Below are positions 52,915 through 61,385 of a stretch of DNA of 64,000 bases, piece by piece (the stretch's first letter is position 1; every line of letters begins with the position of its first letter). This DNA comes from an uncultured Eubacteriales bacterium (GTDB lineage Bacteria > Bacillota > Clostridia > Christensenellales > Borkfalkiaceae), in assembly GCA_905209085.1 (NCBI GenBank), contig CAJLRM010000004.1, forward strand, positions 124,001-188,000, written 5' to 3'. Under the pieces are notes generated by a model. That model searched no databases and was not told the origin of the DNA. It was given only the letters and a program-made list of their open reading frames with translations. The translations under genes were made by a program, and so were the position numbers.

Positions 52915-55900
52915 ATGAAAAAAAGATTTTGGGTGTTATGCTCGGCAATGACGGCTGTCTTTGTCGGAGCGGCGGGGCTTGCGGCGCTGCCCGCGAAGGC
53001 GGAGGAAACGGCGTCGGGCGTCACGGTGGCGGAGTACGTTTTTGCCGACGGTACCGACCTCGGTAAAGATTCGAGCGGCAACGGCAACCACCTCGTCGGG
53101 GTGGGCAGTCCCGTTCAATGGACGGGAGGCGAAGAAACGGGCGTCACGTTCGACGGCGCCTCCGCGCTGGTTGCGGCAGGCGATTCTTCGGGATACGACT
53201 TCGCCGATTATCTGGCGGACGAGGATTTCACGATGACGGTGGGATTCTATCTGCCGAAGGACTTAGGCGGCAAGGCATTGCAGTCGAGGAACTGCGTCTT
53301 TTCCGTCTGGGGCTTCATGTATAACGATTCCAACGATCAGAATATCGGCAGCGCGGCGAATTATCGCGCCAGCGCGCTGATGTATGACAGTTATTCCTCC
53401 GGCGCGGCTACCGTCAATATCCGCTTCGGAATCGCCACGGCGACGCGGTCGGACGGCACCGATTATAATCCCTATTGGGAAGAGAACGAGCTGTCCGTTT
53501 CCACCGACGCCTGGCACACCGCTTCCTTCCGATACGAGGGCGCCACCCGCAGGACGGTGCTTTCCGTGGACGGGGAAGAAAAATGGACGAAGACCGCGCG
53601 CGAGGACAATACCTTCAAGAGCAGGGCGGCGCGGTTTACCCTCGGCGGCTATTATACCGACCCGCAGCAAGAGGGCAAAGGGCTCTATAACGGCTCTATG
53701 GTCGGCAGCCTCAAAGACGTGAAGATCGTTCGGCAAGTCACGGAGGGGAATAAGTATAACAAGCTCGTTTCCTATGATTTTAAAGACTCGGGAAATTTCG
53801 GCAAAGCCAACGAAAGGATGTTCGATATGGAAAAGAAGGGCGAGGGGACGATGCGTTACGACGCGGAAAAAGGCGCGCTGTATACGGACGTCAAGACCGC
53901 GCTCGTCGCGCCGAAAGACGGCGACGGATACGACTTCATGGACTATATGGCGGGGTCTTCCTTTACGGTATCCACGAGTTTCCTGTTGCCGAAAAATTTT
54001 GAAGAGGGACAGAAAGCGGACGGCAGGGGAACGCTGTTTAGTCTGTGGGGACTTTGGAACGGCAACGCCTACGGCGCGGGGAGCGACAACCGCACCATGT
54101 CCTCCCTCGTCTACGACGCTTACGATTCGGGCGCGGAGAAGGCATGGCTGAAACTCGCTTTCGCTTACGACAACGACGACGGCAGCATCTGCGACGGCTG
54201 GCACTCCAAATATTATAAGGAGATCACCACCGACGAATTTCACACCGCGACGCTGAGCATAACGGGCAGAAACGTAACGGTATACGTGGACGGGGAGAAA
54301 TTCTGGACGGTGGAATGTTCGGAAAACAACAATTGGAAAAATCAGCATATGTCCTTCTGTATCGGCGGCGCTTACGGCGACGGCGGTTTAGCGTCGGGGA
54401 GCGGCAACGCGTATTTCAAATACTTTGATATTTATGATTTTGCGATGACGGACGCGGAAATGGGCAAACTCTATTCCGGCTCTCTGGACGGCGTGACGGC
54501 TAAGACGATCTCCGCCGCGGAGGAAGCGCCATCGTCGGTGACGGTCCCTTACACGGCGACGGACGATCAGATTCTCGCGAAAGCGCCGCTCGGTTCCCGA
54601 GTGACGGTGAGCACCGCAGACGGCGACGAGGCGGCGGCAAACGTGAAATGGACGGGCGTCGAAAAGAAGGGCGCCACGATATATCTCGTCGGCAATCTTT
54701 ACGGCGCGGGGCTTTCCAATATCAACGGCGTGAAAGCGTATATGCCCGTCGAGGTGGAGCGGATAGAAACGAAGAACGCGTTTGTCGAGTATACTTTCGA
54801 CGACGCGCAGAATATCGGAAAATCCACGAAAGGCGGGATGTTCGATCTCGAAACGTTCGGCGCGGCGACGATCGAGAACGGCGTGATCATGACGAATAAA
54901 GCCGTTCTCGCTTCCAAAAAGGATGCGCTCGGTTACGACTTTATGGATTACATGAACGACTTTACCGTGGAAACCACTTTCCTTTCGCCCAAAGGCGTGG
55001 CGACGGGGCACAGCTTTTTGCTCGCCTTTTACGGGATGTGGAGCTGGGGAGGCATTTCCAATGCCGACGCGGCCTGCATCATGCTCAACGATCACGGCGA
55101 AACGGCAAATAAAGTGGGATTGAGAGTCGGTTTCGCGTATTCGGATTCCTCGCAGGAAAACGGCGTGGCAAAGCCCGAATGGTCGCAGTATACCAAAGAG
55201 ATAGAGCTGGGCGTATGGCACAACCTCGCCGTAAGCTATCGGGCGGAAGATCGGACCGTGACCGTCTTTATAGACGGGGATTCCATATGCAGCTATCAGG
55301 TCTACGACGAAGCGCGGTTTAAAAACGATCGCGTGGGCTTCTCCGTCGGCGGCGTGCGCTTTAAGGACGACGAGGGCAACGAGGTGAACAACTGGGCGGA
55401 AAACGTCGGCATTCGCTCTTTGAGAATTTACGATTACGCGGTGAGCGCGGCAGATTTGCAGCAGCTCAGCGTCTATGGGGAGATGCCCGCGACGGCTGCG
55501 GCTCCCGCGGACGAAAAAATCGTGGAAATCACTTCCGCCGTCCCTTCGATCGGCGTGGAAACTGCGTCCCTCACGGCGGAAACGGCATTGGAGGCGATTC
55601 AAAAGGCAGACAGATCTGTGCGGGTCACGCTTGCAAACGAAGAAGTCAACGTCAAACTCGGCGTATTGTGGCAGACGGCGTCCGCAAACGGCGACGGCAG
55701 CTTTACGGTGACGGGCACGGTACTCGGCGCGTATAACCCCGACGGCATCGCGGCGACGGCGACCGTAAAAATCGCGGCATACGAAGTCGGTTTCACGGGA
55801 AACAACGCATCCGCAAAGATCGACGGCTCCGTCGCGGAAAAAACGGAAGTTTCTTACGGCGGCTCCGTCAGTTTCACGGCGGAAGCGGCGGAAGGCTATG

Positions 55901-56220
55901 AGATCAAGAGCGTCAAAGCGGGCGACGTCGAGCTTACGGCGGAAAACGGCGTCTATACCCTCGGCAATATCACCGCGGACGTAACGGTGGAAATAATCGC
56001 CGAAAAAAGCGGGTCGGGCGGAGAAAGTTCGTCCTCCGTTGCGGATTCTTCGACTTCGGAAAGCGATTCGAGCGGCAAGGAGGAGTCTTCCTCGGCGGAC
56101 AGCGGCTCGGAATCTTCGTCGGGATCTGTCGCCGCGGGCTGCGGGAGCGCGCTGGGATGCGTTTTGCTGCTGCCCATGGTGGTCGCGGGCGCCTGGATAC
56201 TCAGAAAGAAAAAGAGCTGA
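52915..56220 (+). CDS. Large LamG-domain surface protein with Cys-containing C-terminal anchor
   Basis: 1101 residues from the ATG at 52915 (CAGGAGG upstream). Signal peptide cut near PAKAEE. Three concanavalin A-like LamG_3 domains follow (about 30-285, 290-530 and 620-860), each with a D-x-x-x-x-G-K opening, GYDFxDY and a W-HTA-type strand. Ig-like segments lie between and after them. An InlB-B-like repeat (about 970-1040), a long Ser/Glu linker and the tail AAGCGSALG, membrane segment and RKKKS end the protein. No catalytic motif is seen. A glycan-binding surface protein is inferred. Confidence 0.85.
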   Translation: MKKRFWVLCSAMTAVFVGAAGLAALPAKAEETASGVTVAEYVFADGTDLGKDSSGNGNHLVGVGSPVQWTGGEETGVTFDGASALVAAGDSSGYDFADYLADEDFTMTVGFYLPKDLGGKALQSRNCVFSVWGFMYNDSNDQNIGSAANYRASALMYDSYSSGAATVNIRFGIATATRSDGTDYNPYWEENELSVSTDAWHTASFRYEGATRRTVLSVDGEEKWTKTAREDNTFKSRAARFTLGGYYTDPQQEGKGLYNGSMVGSLKDVKIVRQVTEGNKYNKLVSYDFKDSGNFGKANERMFDMEKKGEGTMRYDAEKGALYTDVKTALVAPKDGDGYDFMDYMAGSSFTVSTSFLLPKNFEEGQKADGRGTLFSLWGLWNGNAYGAGSDNRTMSSLVYDAYDSGAEKAWLKLAFAYDNDDGSICDGWHSKYYKEITTDEFHTATLSITGRNVTVYVDGEKFWTVECSENNNWKNQHMSFCIGGAYGDGGLASGSGNAYFKYFDIYDFAMTDAEMGKLYSGSLDGVTAKTISAAEEAPSSVTVPYTATDDQILAKAPLGSRVTVSTADGDEAAANVKWTGVEKKGATIYLVGNLYGAGLSNINGVKAYMPVEVERIETKNAFVEYTFDDAQNIGKSTKGGMFDLETFGAATIENGVIMTNKAVLASKKDALGYDFMDYMNDFTVETTFLSPKGVATGHSFLLAFYGMWSWGGISNADAACIMLNDHGETANKVGLRVGFAYSDSSQENGVAKPEWSQYTKEIELGVWHNLAVSYRAEDRTVTVFIDGDSICSYQVYDEARFKNDRVGFSVGGVRFKDDEGNEVNNWAENVGIRSLRIYDYAVSAADLQQLSVYGEMPATAAAPADEKIVEITSAVPSIGVETASLTAETALEAIQKADRSVRVTLANEEVNVKLGVLWQTASANGDGSFTVTGTVLGAYNPDGIAATATVKIAAYEVGFTGNNASAKIDGSVAEKTEVSYGGSVSFTAEAAEGYEIKSVKAGDVELTAENGVYTLGNITADVTVEIIAEKSGSGGESSSSVADSSTSESDSSGKEESSSADSGSESSSGSVAAGCGSALGCVLLLPMVVAGAWILRKKKS

Positions 56221-56237
56221 GCGCCTTTGAAACTTAG

Positions 56238-56265
56238 GCGGCGCGGAAGTTCTCTTCCGCGCCGC
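56238..56265 (+). other. Stable intercistronic hairpin
   Basis: Perfect 12-base stem GCGGCGCGGAAG/CTTCCGCGCCGC (56238-56249 and 56254-56265) with a four-base loop and no T-run after it. It lies between the LamG gene and the binding-protein gene. A role in mRNA stability or processing, or as partial terminator, is possible. Confidence 0.7.
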
Positions 56266-56331
56266 GGCAATCCCGATTTCGGGCATTCAGTTCATTAAAA
56301 AATCCGGACACGACAGAAAAGGAGGATACGG

Positions 56332-58131
56332 ATGAAATCGATACATAAATTTTTAGCCTGTCTATTGGCGGTCGCTGCGGTTTTGCCTGCGGCGTCCTGC
56401 GGCTCTCCTCGCGGAACGACGAGCGTCGATGAAAACGAGGATGTGGAGTCCATTACTTATTTCAGAAACGAGATCGAATCGTTCAATACCGCCCGCAAGC
56501 AGAACACTCCCGTCTATGCGGCGCTCAAAAGCGCGCTCGGCGGCGTGGACGTGGAAGTGGTCACTTCGGGCGGAGGAAGCTGGGAAACGGTACTTTCCAA
56601 GATGTGGTTCGAGAGAAGTCTTCCCGATATGTTTCTCACGGAGGGACCCGATTCCCCCGAATTTTATAAAAAACTCATCAATAACGGCGACGTGATTGCG
56701 ATAGACGATTACGTCAACGAAAGCACGAAGGAGGAATATCCCCACCTTTACGAGAAGATGCGGGAAACGGCGTATCTTGCGAACAACCTTTCGTATGCGA
56801 AGGGCAAACAGTGGGCGGTGCCGTGCGGCTGGGAGCTGGAAAAATCCCTGTATGTAAGGCAGGACTGGATAGATAATCTCAATAAAAAGCTCGCTTCCTG
56901 TCTGGTGGGGGAGGGCGTCATCGCATCGGAGTCGGAATATAACGCGGCGGCGATGTACGAAACGTATAAGTACGACGTTCCCGAAACGCTCATCGATTTT
57001 TATCGCCTCGCCCGCGCGTTCACGCTGTACGATCCCGACGGAAACGGGAAAAGCGACACTTACGGCTACGAGTCGGAATCGAACACGGATATGGACGCCT
57101 GGGTGTATGTCGCGTTCGGCTGCGGATGGCACACCGAAATGTTCGACGAAAAAACGGGCAAATATATCAGCAGCGAGGTTTCGGACGAGGCGATGTACGC
57201 GACGGCTTTTCTCAACAGGCTCCTCGCGGAAGGATATATGAATCCCAATTCGCTCACAAACGACAACGGCACCAAGCAGAACGATTTTTCCACGGGCGTC
57301 AGCGGCATGATTTTTGCGCACAATTGGCTCAATACCTTCGTGGGGTATATGGTCGATTCCTATCACATCTCGATAGAGGAGGCCACGGCGAAGATCGCCA
57401 TGTGCGATCCGCCCAAGGGCAAAGACGGCAAGTTCGGTGCGGACGGCGGTTACGACGATTTCTGGCGCTTCACCTGCATCAACGCCAATCGCAGTCAAAA
57501 GCGCATCAAAACCTGTTTAAAGCTGCTCGATTTCATGTACTCGCCCGAGGGACTCAGTTTATTCGAATACGGCGTGGAAGGAGTCCATTATAAAGTGGAA
57601 AAGGATTCCGTGACGGGCGAGGAGAAAAAAGTCAACCTCATGGGCACCAACAAAGCGGGCTTTTTGTATAGCCTCGGCGCCTATGACAGCGCCTATCAGT
57701 TGTATTCTCTGTCCTGGTGGACGGGGCATTACTACTGCGAATACGTCACAAACGGCGACATCGTTTCCGAGCGTCAGAAGAGATCCGCACAGTATGCCTA
57801 TCAGGTGGATTATCCGTATCTTCAAACCGCCCTTTACGTCGAAAAGATAAAGGGATTGCACGACTATTTCGACGAAACGACGGTCGGGATCATGAACGAC
57901 GAAAGGGGAAGGTATTGGCAGGCTTATAACGAGGAAAAATCCGAGGAAGGCTATAAATTCAATTTAAAGACGTTCGGCTGGGAGGACATCTACGATATGC
58001 CCCGCGCCATAAAGACGGCTTGGAACAGCTATGTCCAAAATTATAACGGCGAGCGCAGCGGCACTGCCGTTTATGAGGAATACAATTCGTATATCGAATC
58101 GGGCAAAGCCGTGAAAAAGAATGCGAACTGA
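56332..58131 (+). CDS. Extracellular sugar-binding lipoprotein, orphan (third CUT1 binding protein)
   Basis: 599 residues. Signal peptide with lipobox AASC, then a CUT1 binding protein (YtcQ/LplA type) with the EF-hand-like loop DPDGNGKSDTYGY at about residues 235-247. No permease gene accompanies it here, unlike the other two binding proteins, so it may feed one of those transporters or act only as a surface receptor. AGGAGG-like GGAGGA lies eight bases before the ATG. Confidence 0.9.
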   Translation: MKSIHKFLACLLAVAAVLPAASCGSPRGTTSVDENEDVESITYFRNEIESFNTARKQNTPVYAALKSALGGVDVEVVTSGGGSWETVLSKMWFERSLPDMFLTEGPDSPEFYKKLINNGDVIAIDDYVNESTKEEYPHLYEKMRETAYLANNLSYAKGKQWAVPCGWELEKSLYVRQDWIDNLNKKLASCLVGEGVIASESEYNAAAMYETYKYDVPETLIDFYRLARAFTLYDPDGNGKSDTYGYESESNTDMDAWVYVAFGCGWHTEMFDEKTGKYISSEVSDEAMYATAFLNRLLAEGYMNPNSLTNDNGTKQNDFSTGVSGMIFAHNWLNTFVGYMVDSYHISIEEATAKIAMCDPPKGKDGKFGADGGYDDFWRFTCINANRSQKRIKTCLKLLDFMYSPEGLSLFEYGVEGVHYKVEKDSVTGEEKKVNLMGTNKAGFLYSLGAYDSAYQLYSLSWWTGHYYCEYVTNGDIVSERQKRSAQYAYQVDYPYLQTALYVEKIKGLHDYFDETTVGIMNDERGRYWQAYNEEKSEEGYKFNLKTFGWEDIYDMPRAIKTAWNSYVQNYNGERSGTAVYEEYNSYIESGKAVKKNAN

Positions 58132-58177
58132 GTGAAGGCGCCCGTAAAAATCAAAAAATCGGTTAGGAGAAAATAAA

Positions 58178-59770
58178 ATGAAAAAACTTTTCGGCTTTCT
58201 GGCAGCGGTCGCTTTTCTGGCGGCAACGGGAATGAGCGCGGCGTCCGTGACCGCGCGTGCGGAAGAAACGACGCACGTCGTCGAACCCGAAACGAAGGTC
58301 TGCGCTTCGTTGACGCCCTTTGCGTGGTACGAGTTCGACGATTCCGAAAATCTCGGCAAGGACACCATGGGACGCTTCGATCTGACCGTCGCAAAGAGCA
58401 TCGCGGGCACGATCGAACAAAAGGAGGACGGCGGCGATAAATATGTGGAACTTCGCCGCAACAACGAAACGAACAGTCAAAGCGGCGTTCTTTTGTACGC
58501 GCCGCAGCTGGACAAAACGGGACTGGATTTTTCCGACGTCATTCGCGATTCTTTCAGCGTTTCTCTGACGTTTCGCAGTCCCGCGGCGACGGGCACGAAC
58601 GGCTCCCATTACGTCCTGTCCGTAGGGCGCTACAACGACGCGGTGACGATCGTTCCCTGGCACAACGGGTTTCACGTGCAGACTTGGACAAAACAGTTTA
58701 TGCTTTCGGACGATGTGACGCAGGAAGAAGTGGACAACTGCAAAGGCAAAGTGCAGATCTTGGCAAACGCCTCGGAATGGGTCAACGTGACGGTCGTGGG
58801 CGATCATGACGACGAAAAGGTATATATTTACGTGGACGGGGAACTCGTGCAGAGCGTGGACACAGAAAACGTACAGCTTTCCAATCAGGGACAGGGGACG
58901 CTCGGCGCCGATTACACCTTTTCCATCGGCGGTCAGTGCGCCGTAAACGGCGGCGGCAACGAAATGCACGCCGACGCGGACATAAAGGACTGCAAAGTAT
59001 TCGATTACGCGCTTTCGGGCGATAATGTCGCGGCGCTCGCCGCGGGTACGGATACGGAGTACACCGGGCCTTCCGTGGCATCTCTGCCCGAGCTCGACAC
59101 GGCGGGAGTCGATTTTCAGCTCACCGACCGCCATACGATCGCAGATCTGATGGACGAGATGAAGACGAACGTCAACGTCACGCTCGCGGACGGCACGAAG
59201 GAAAAGGCGTCCCTTTTCTGGACGACGCTCGGCTCTGCGGAAAAAATTTACGGCATCGTACAGAGCGCCGCGGCAAATAGAAAAGGTCTGATGTATGAAT
59301 ACGACGTAGCTTACGTAGTAAAACTTAAATACGATTCCGACGCGGTTGTAATAAGCGATTTCAAGGTGGGCGCCGCTTCTCACGAACCGACGGAAACCGT
59401 AATCGTGGACGGCAACAAGCGGCTTTCCGTTTCCTTCAAGCTGGATCTGAAAGAGGGGTATTCGATACGTGAAGTTTTGTATGCGGACGTAAACGAATTT
59501 CTGGAAGACGAATGGCGGGAAGAAGGGTACGTGTATATCAGCACGCGCTACGGCGCCGTGATAGAAATCCGCACGACGGGCGGCGGCTCAGACGACTCTT
59601 CGGCTTCCGCTTCCGATTCGGAAACGAGCGGCGGCAGCTCGGGCAGCGCTTCCGCGGATAATTCCGCGTCGCAAGGCGGATCGGGGTGCGGCAGCGCGAT
59701 GGGCGGCGTTTTGTTTTGCGCGGTGCCGGCGCTTTTCGCGGCGCTGAGTTTTAAGAAAAAGAACTCTTGA
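58178..59770 (+). CDS. LamG-domain surface protein with Cys-containing C-terminal anchor
   Basis: 530 residues. Signal peptide cut after TARA. One LamG_3 domain (about 50-285; YEFDDSENLGKDTMGRFD, VYIYVDGELVQSV, FSIGGQC). Then two small beta regions with no family I recognise, a Ser-rich linker and the tail GGSGCGSAMG, a hydrophobic segment and KKKNS. It is related to the 52915 protein and lies 46 bases after the binding-protein gene. Glycan binding is inferred from the fold. Confidence 0.82.
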   Translation: MKKLFGFLAAVAFLAATGMSAASVTARAEETTHVVEPETKVCASLTPFAWYEFDDSENLGKDTMGRFDLTVAKSIAGTIEQKEDGGDKYVELRRNNETNSQSGVLLYAPQLDKTGLDFSDVIRDSFSVSLTFRSPAATGTNGSHYVLSVGRYNDAVTIVPWHNGFHVQTWTKQFMLSDDVTQEEVDNCKGKVQILANASEWVNVTVVGDHDDEKVYIYVDGELVQSVDTENVQLSNQGQGTLGADYTFSIGGQCAVNGGGNEMHADADIKDCKVFDYALSGDNVAALAAGTDTEYTGPSVASLPELDTAGVDFQLTDRHTIADLMDEMKTNVNVTLADGTKEKASLFWTTLGSAEKIYGIVQSAAANRKGLMYEYDVAYVVKLKYDSDAVVISDFKVGAASHEPTETVIVDGNKRLSVSFKLDLKEGYSIREVLYADVNEFLEDEWREEGYVYISTRYGAVIEIRTTGGGSDDSSASASDSETSGGSSGSASADNSASQGGSGCGSAMGGVLFCAVPALFAALSFKKKNS

Positions 59771-59778
59771 TTTTGCTT

Positions 59779-59817
59779 CCGCTTTCCGTCCGCCTCCAAG
59801 CGGGGCGCGGAAAGCGG
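59779..59817 (+). other. Intercistronic hairpin
   Basis: Perfect 10-base stem CCGCTTTCCG/CGGAAAGCGG (59779-59788 and 59808-59817), 19-base loop, A-rich after it and no T-run. It separates the LamG gene from the GH28-like genes, as the 56238 hairpin separates the previous pair. Confidence 0.6.
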
Positions 59818-59852
59818 AGAAATAATAAGACTGAAAAAAGGATTTTTTTCGT

Positions 59853-61385
59853 ATGAGTAACAATTTCGGAGAATGCGGGCTGGATACCGTATATTACGAG
59901 GGGCTGCGCCGCTTTGAAAATCTCGGGGAGGCGTTCGCGTGGGAAAGGCAGGTATTCAAGGAGGACAACACCTGGAATAACGGACCCGTTTCAGACGGCA
60001 TCGTTCTTTCTCCGCACATGACTTTGAGGATAAACGGCAGGGCGATCCCCGTATATGCCTCGCGCGGCACTTTTTCCGCACATTCCTACGCTTATGCGGA
60101 AGTGGAGGATGAGGCGGAGGGATTTTCCCTCGCCGTGGAAATAAAATTATCCCGTCGCCGCTATCAGGTGACGGTGCTTCCCGAAAGCGCGGGAATAAAA
60201 ACGGCTTTTTCGGACGAGGGCGAGATAAAGTCTGAAATCGCCTCTTTCGGCTCGTTCAGTTTCGTCTTCGACAACTGCGTATTTTCGGCGCTGACGCTTT
60301 TAGTGAGAAAAAAGGAATCGTATAGAGTCCCCGAGGGGTACGCCGTTTTGCAGCTGACTCCGGGGAGGCATTCGCTTGCGGAAACGGAGTTCGTTTCGGA
60401 AAAAACGGTTTATCGCTTTTTGAAGGGCGTCCATTACGTGGACTGTATAAAACTCCCGTCTGACAGTGTTTTGCAGATAGAGCGCGGGACGATTTTGAAG
60501 GCGTACGGGAACACGCGCGGATCCGTCGTCGCCTCGCGGAATACCAAAAACGTCGTCGTGTGCGGCTCGGGCGCGCTGGATTTTTCCGAGCTTCCCAACG
60601 GCGGCGGGGTGGGATTGGATTTCGTAGGCGTGAAAAACCTGGAAGTGAGGGGGCTTACGCTCGTCAATTCTCACGCCTGGACGGTGTGTTTCACCAACTG
60701 CGTCGGCGTAAACGTCCGCGAAATTGCCGCTTTCGGATATAGAATGTGGTCGGACGGGATCATGCTTTCCGACTGCGCGCACGCGCGGATATACGATTGT
60801 TTTCTCCGCACGGGCGACGATGCGGCGGAGGTAAAATCCACTTCGGACGGCCTGGTGGAAACGGACGACGTAATATTTGAAAACGTGGCGGTGTGGACGG
60901 ACAAAGCGTGCGGTTTCGGCGTTGTATACGAGAACAACCACGATACGAAAAACGTGCGGTTCAGAAATTGCAGCGTCGGGTTTGCGCTTCCGAACTGGTC
61001 CGATCATTTGGGCTGTCTTACGGTCTGTGCGGGAAACAATCCCGCTGCGGCGGACTACGACGTGTATTTTGAAAATTTCGAAATTTTTTATACGCTTTGC
61101 TCTCCCGTCACCCTCTGCGCTTTCGAGGGCTGCATACGGGATATTCATATCCGGAACGTCAAGGTGAAGCACTGCTTTCACGACGCGCCGATTTATCTTT
61201 GTATCAAAGACGAGAAGAGGGCGGAGCTGGGCAAAATTTATTGCACAGATATAGAAATCGGCGATAGACGCCTGACGGAAAGAACGCGGAAAAAATTGAT
61301 CCGCGTGTCCGTTCCGAAAGGAATGATTTTTGACGAAAACAACGTCGTCATCGACGGCAAAAGGAAAACGGGAGAAAAATCGTGA
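59853..61385 (+). CDS. GH28-like beta-helix protein, cytoplasmic copy
   Basis: 510 residues without signal peptide. An N-terminal beta domain (about 40-160) precedes a right-handed beta-helix with polygalacturonase-like features. WSDGIMLSDC (Asp301) and FLRTGDDAAEVKS (Asp322, Asp323) match the NTDG and GDD motifs. The GHG motif is replaced by CGFGVVYENNHD, so the classical GH28 His is missing. It belongs to a distant GH28/GH49-like branch whose activity cannot be stated. It is the first of three consecutive paralogs. Its stop overlaps the GTG start of the next gene. Confidence 0.78.
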   Translation: MSNNFGECGLDTVYYEGLRRFENLGEAFAWERQVFKEDNTWNNGPVSDGIVLSPHMTLRINGRAIPVYASRGTFSAHSYAYAEVEDEAEGFSLAVEIKLSRRRYQVTVLPESAGIKTAFSDEGEIKSEIASFGSFSFVFDNCVFSALTLLVRKKESYRVPEGYAVLQLTPGRHSLAETEFVSEKTVYRFLKGVHYVDCIKLPSDSVLQIERGTILKAYGNTRGSVVASRNTKNVVVCGSGALDFSELPNGGGVGLDFVGVKNLEVRGLTLVNSHAWTVCFTNCVGVNVREIAAFGYRMWSDGIMLSDCAHARIYDCFLRTGDDAAEVKSTSDGLVETDDVIFENVAVWTDKACGFGVVYENNHDTKNVRFRNCSVGFALPNWSDHLGCLTVCAGNNPAAADYDVYFENFEIFYTLCSPVTLCAFEGCIRDIHIRNVKVKHCFHDAPIYLCIKDEKRAELGKIYCTDIEIGDRRLTERTRKKLIRVSVPKGMIFDENNVVIDGKRKTGEKS

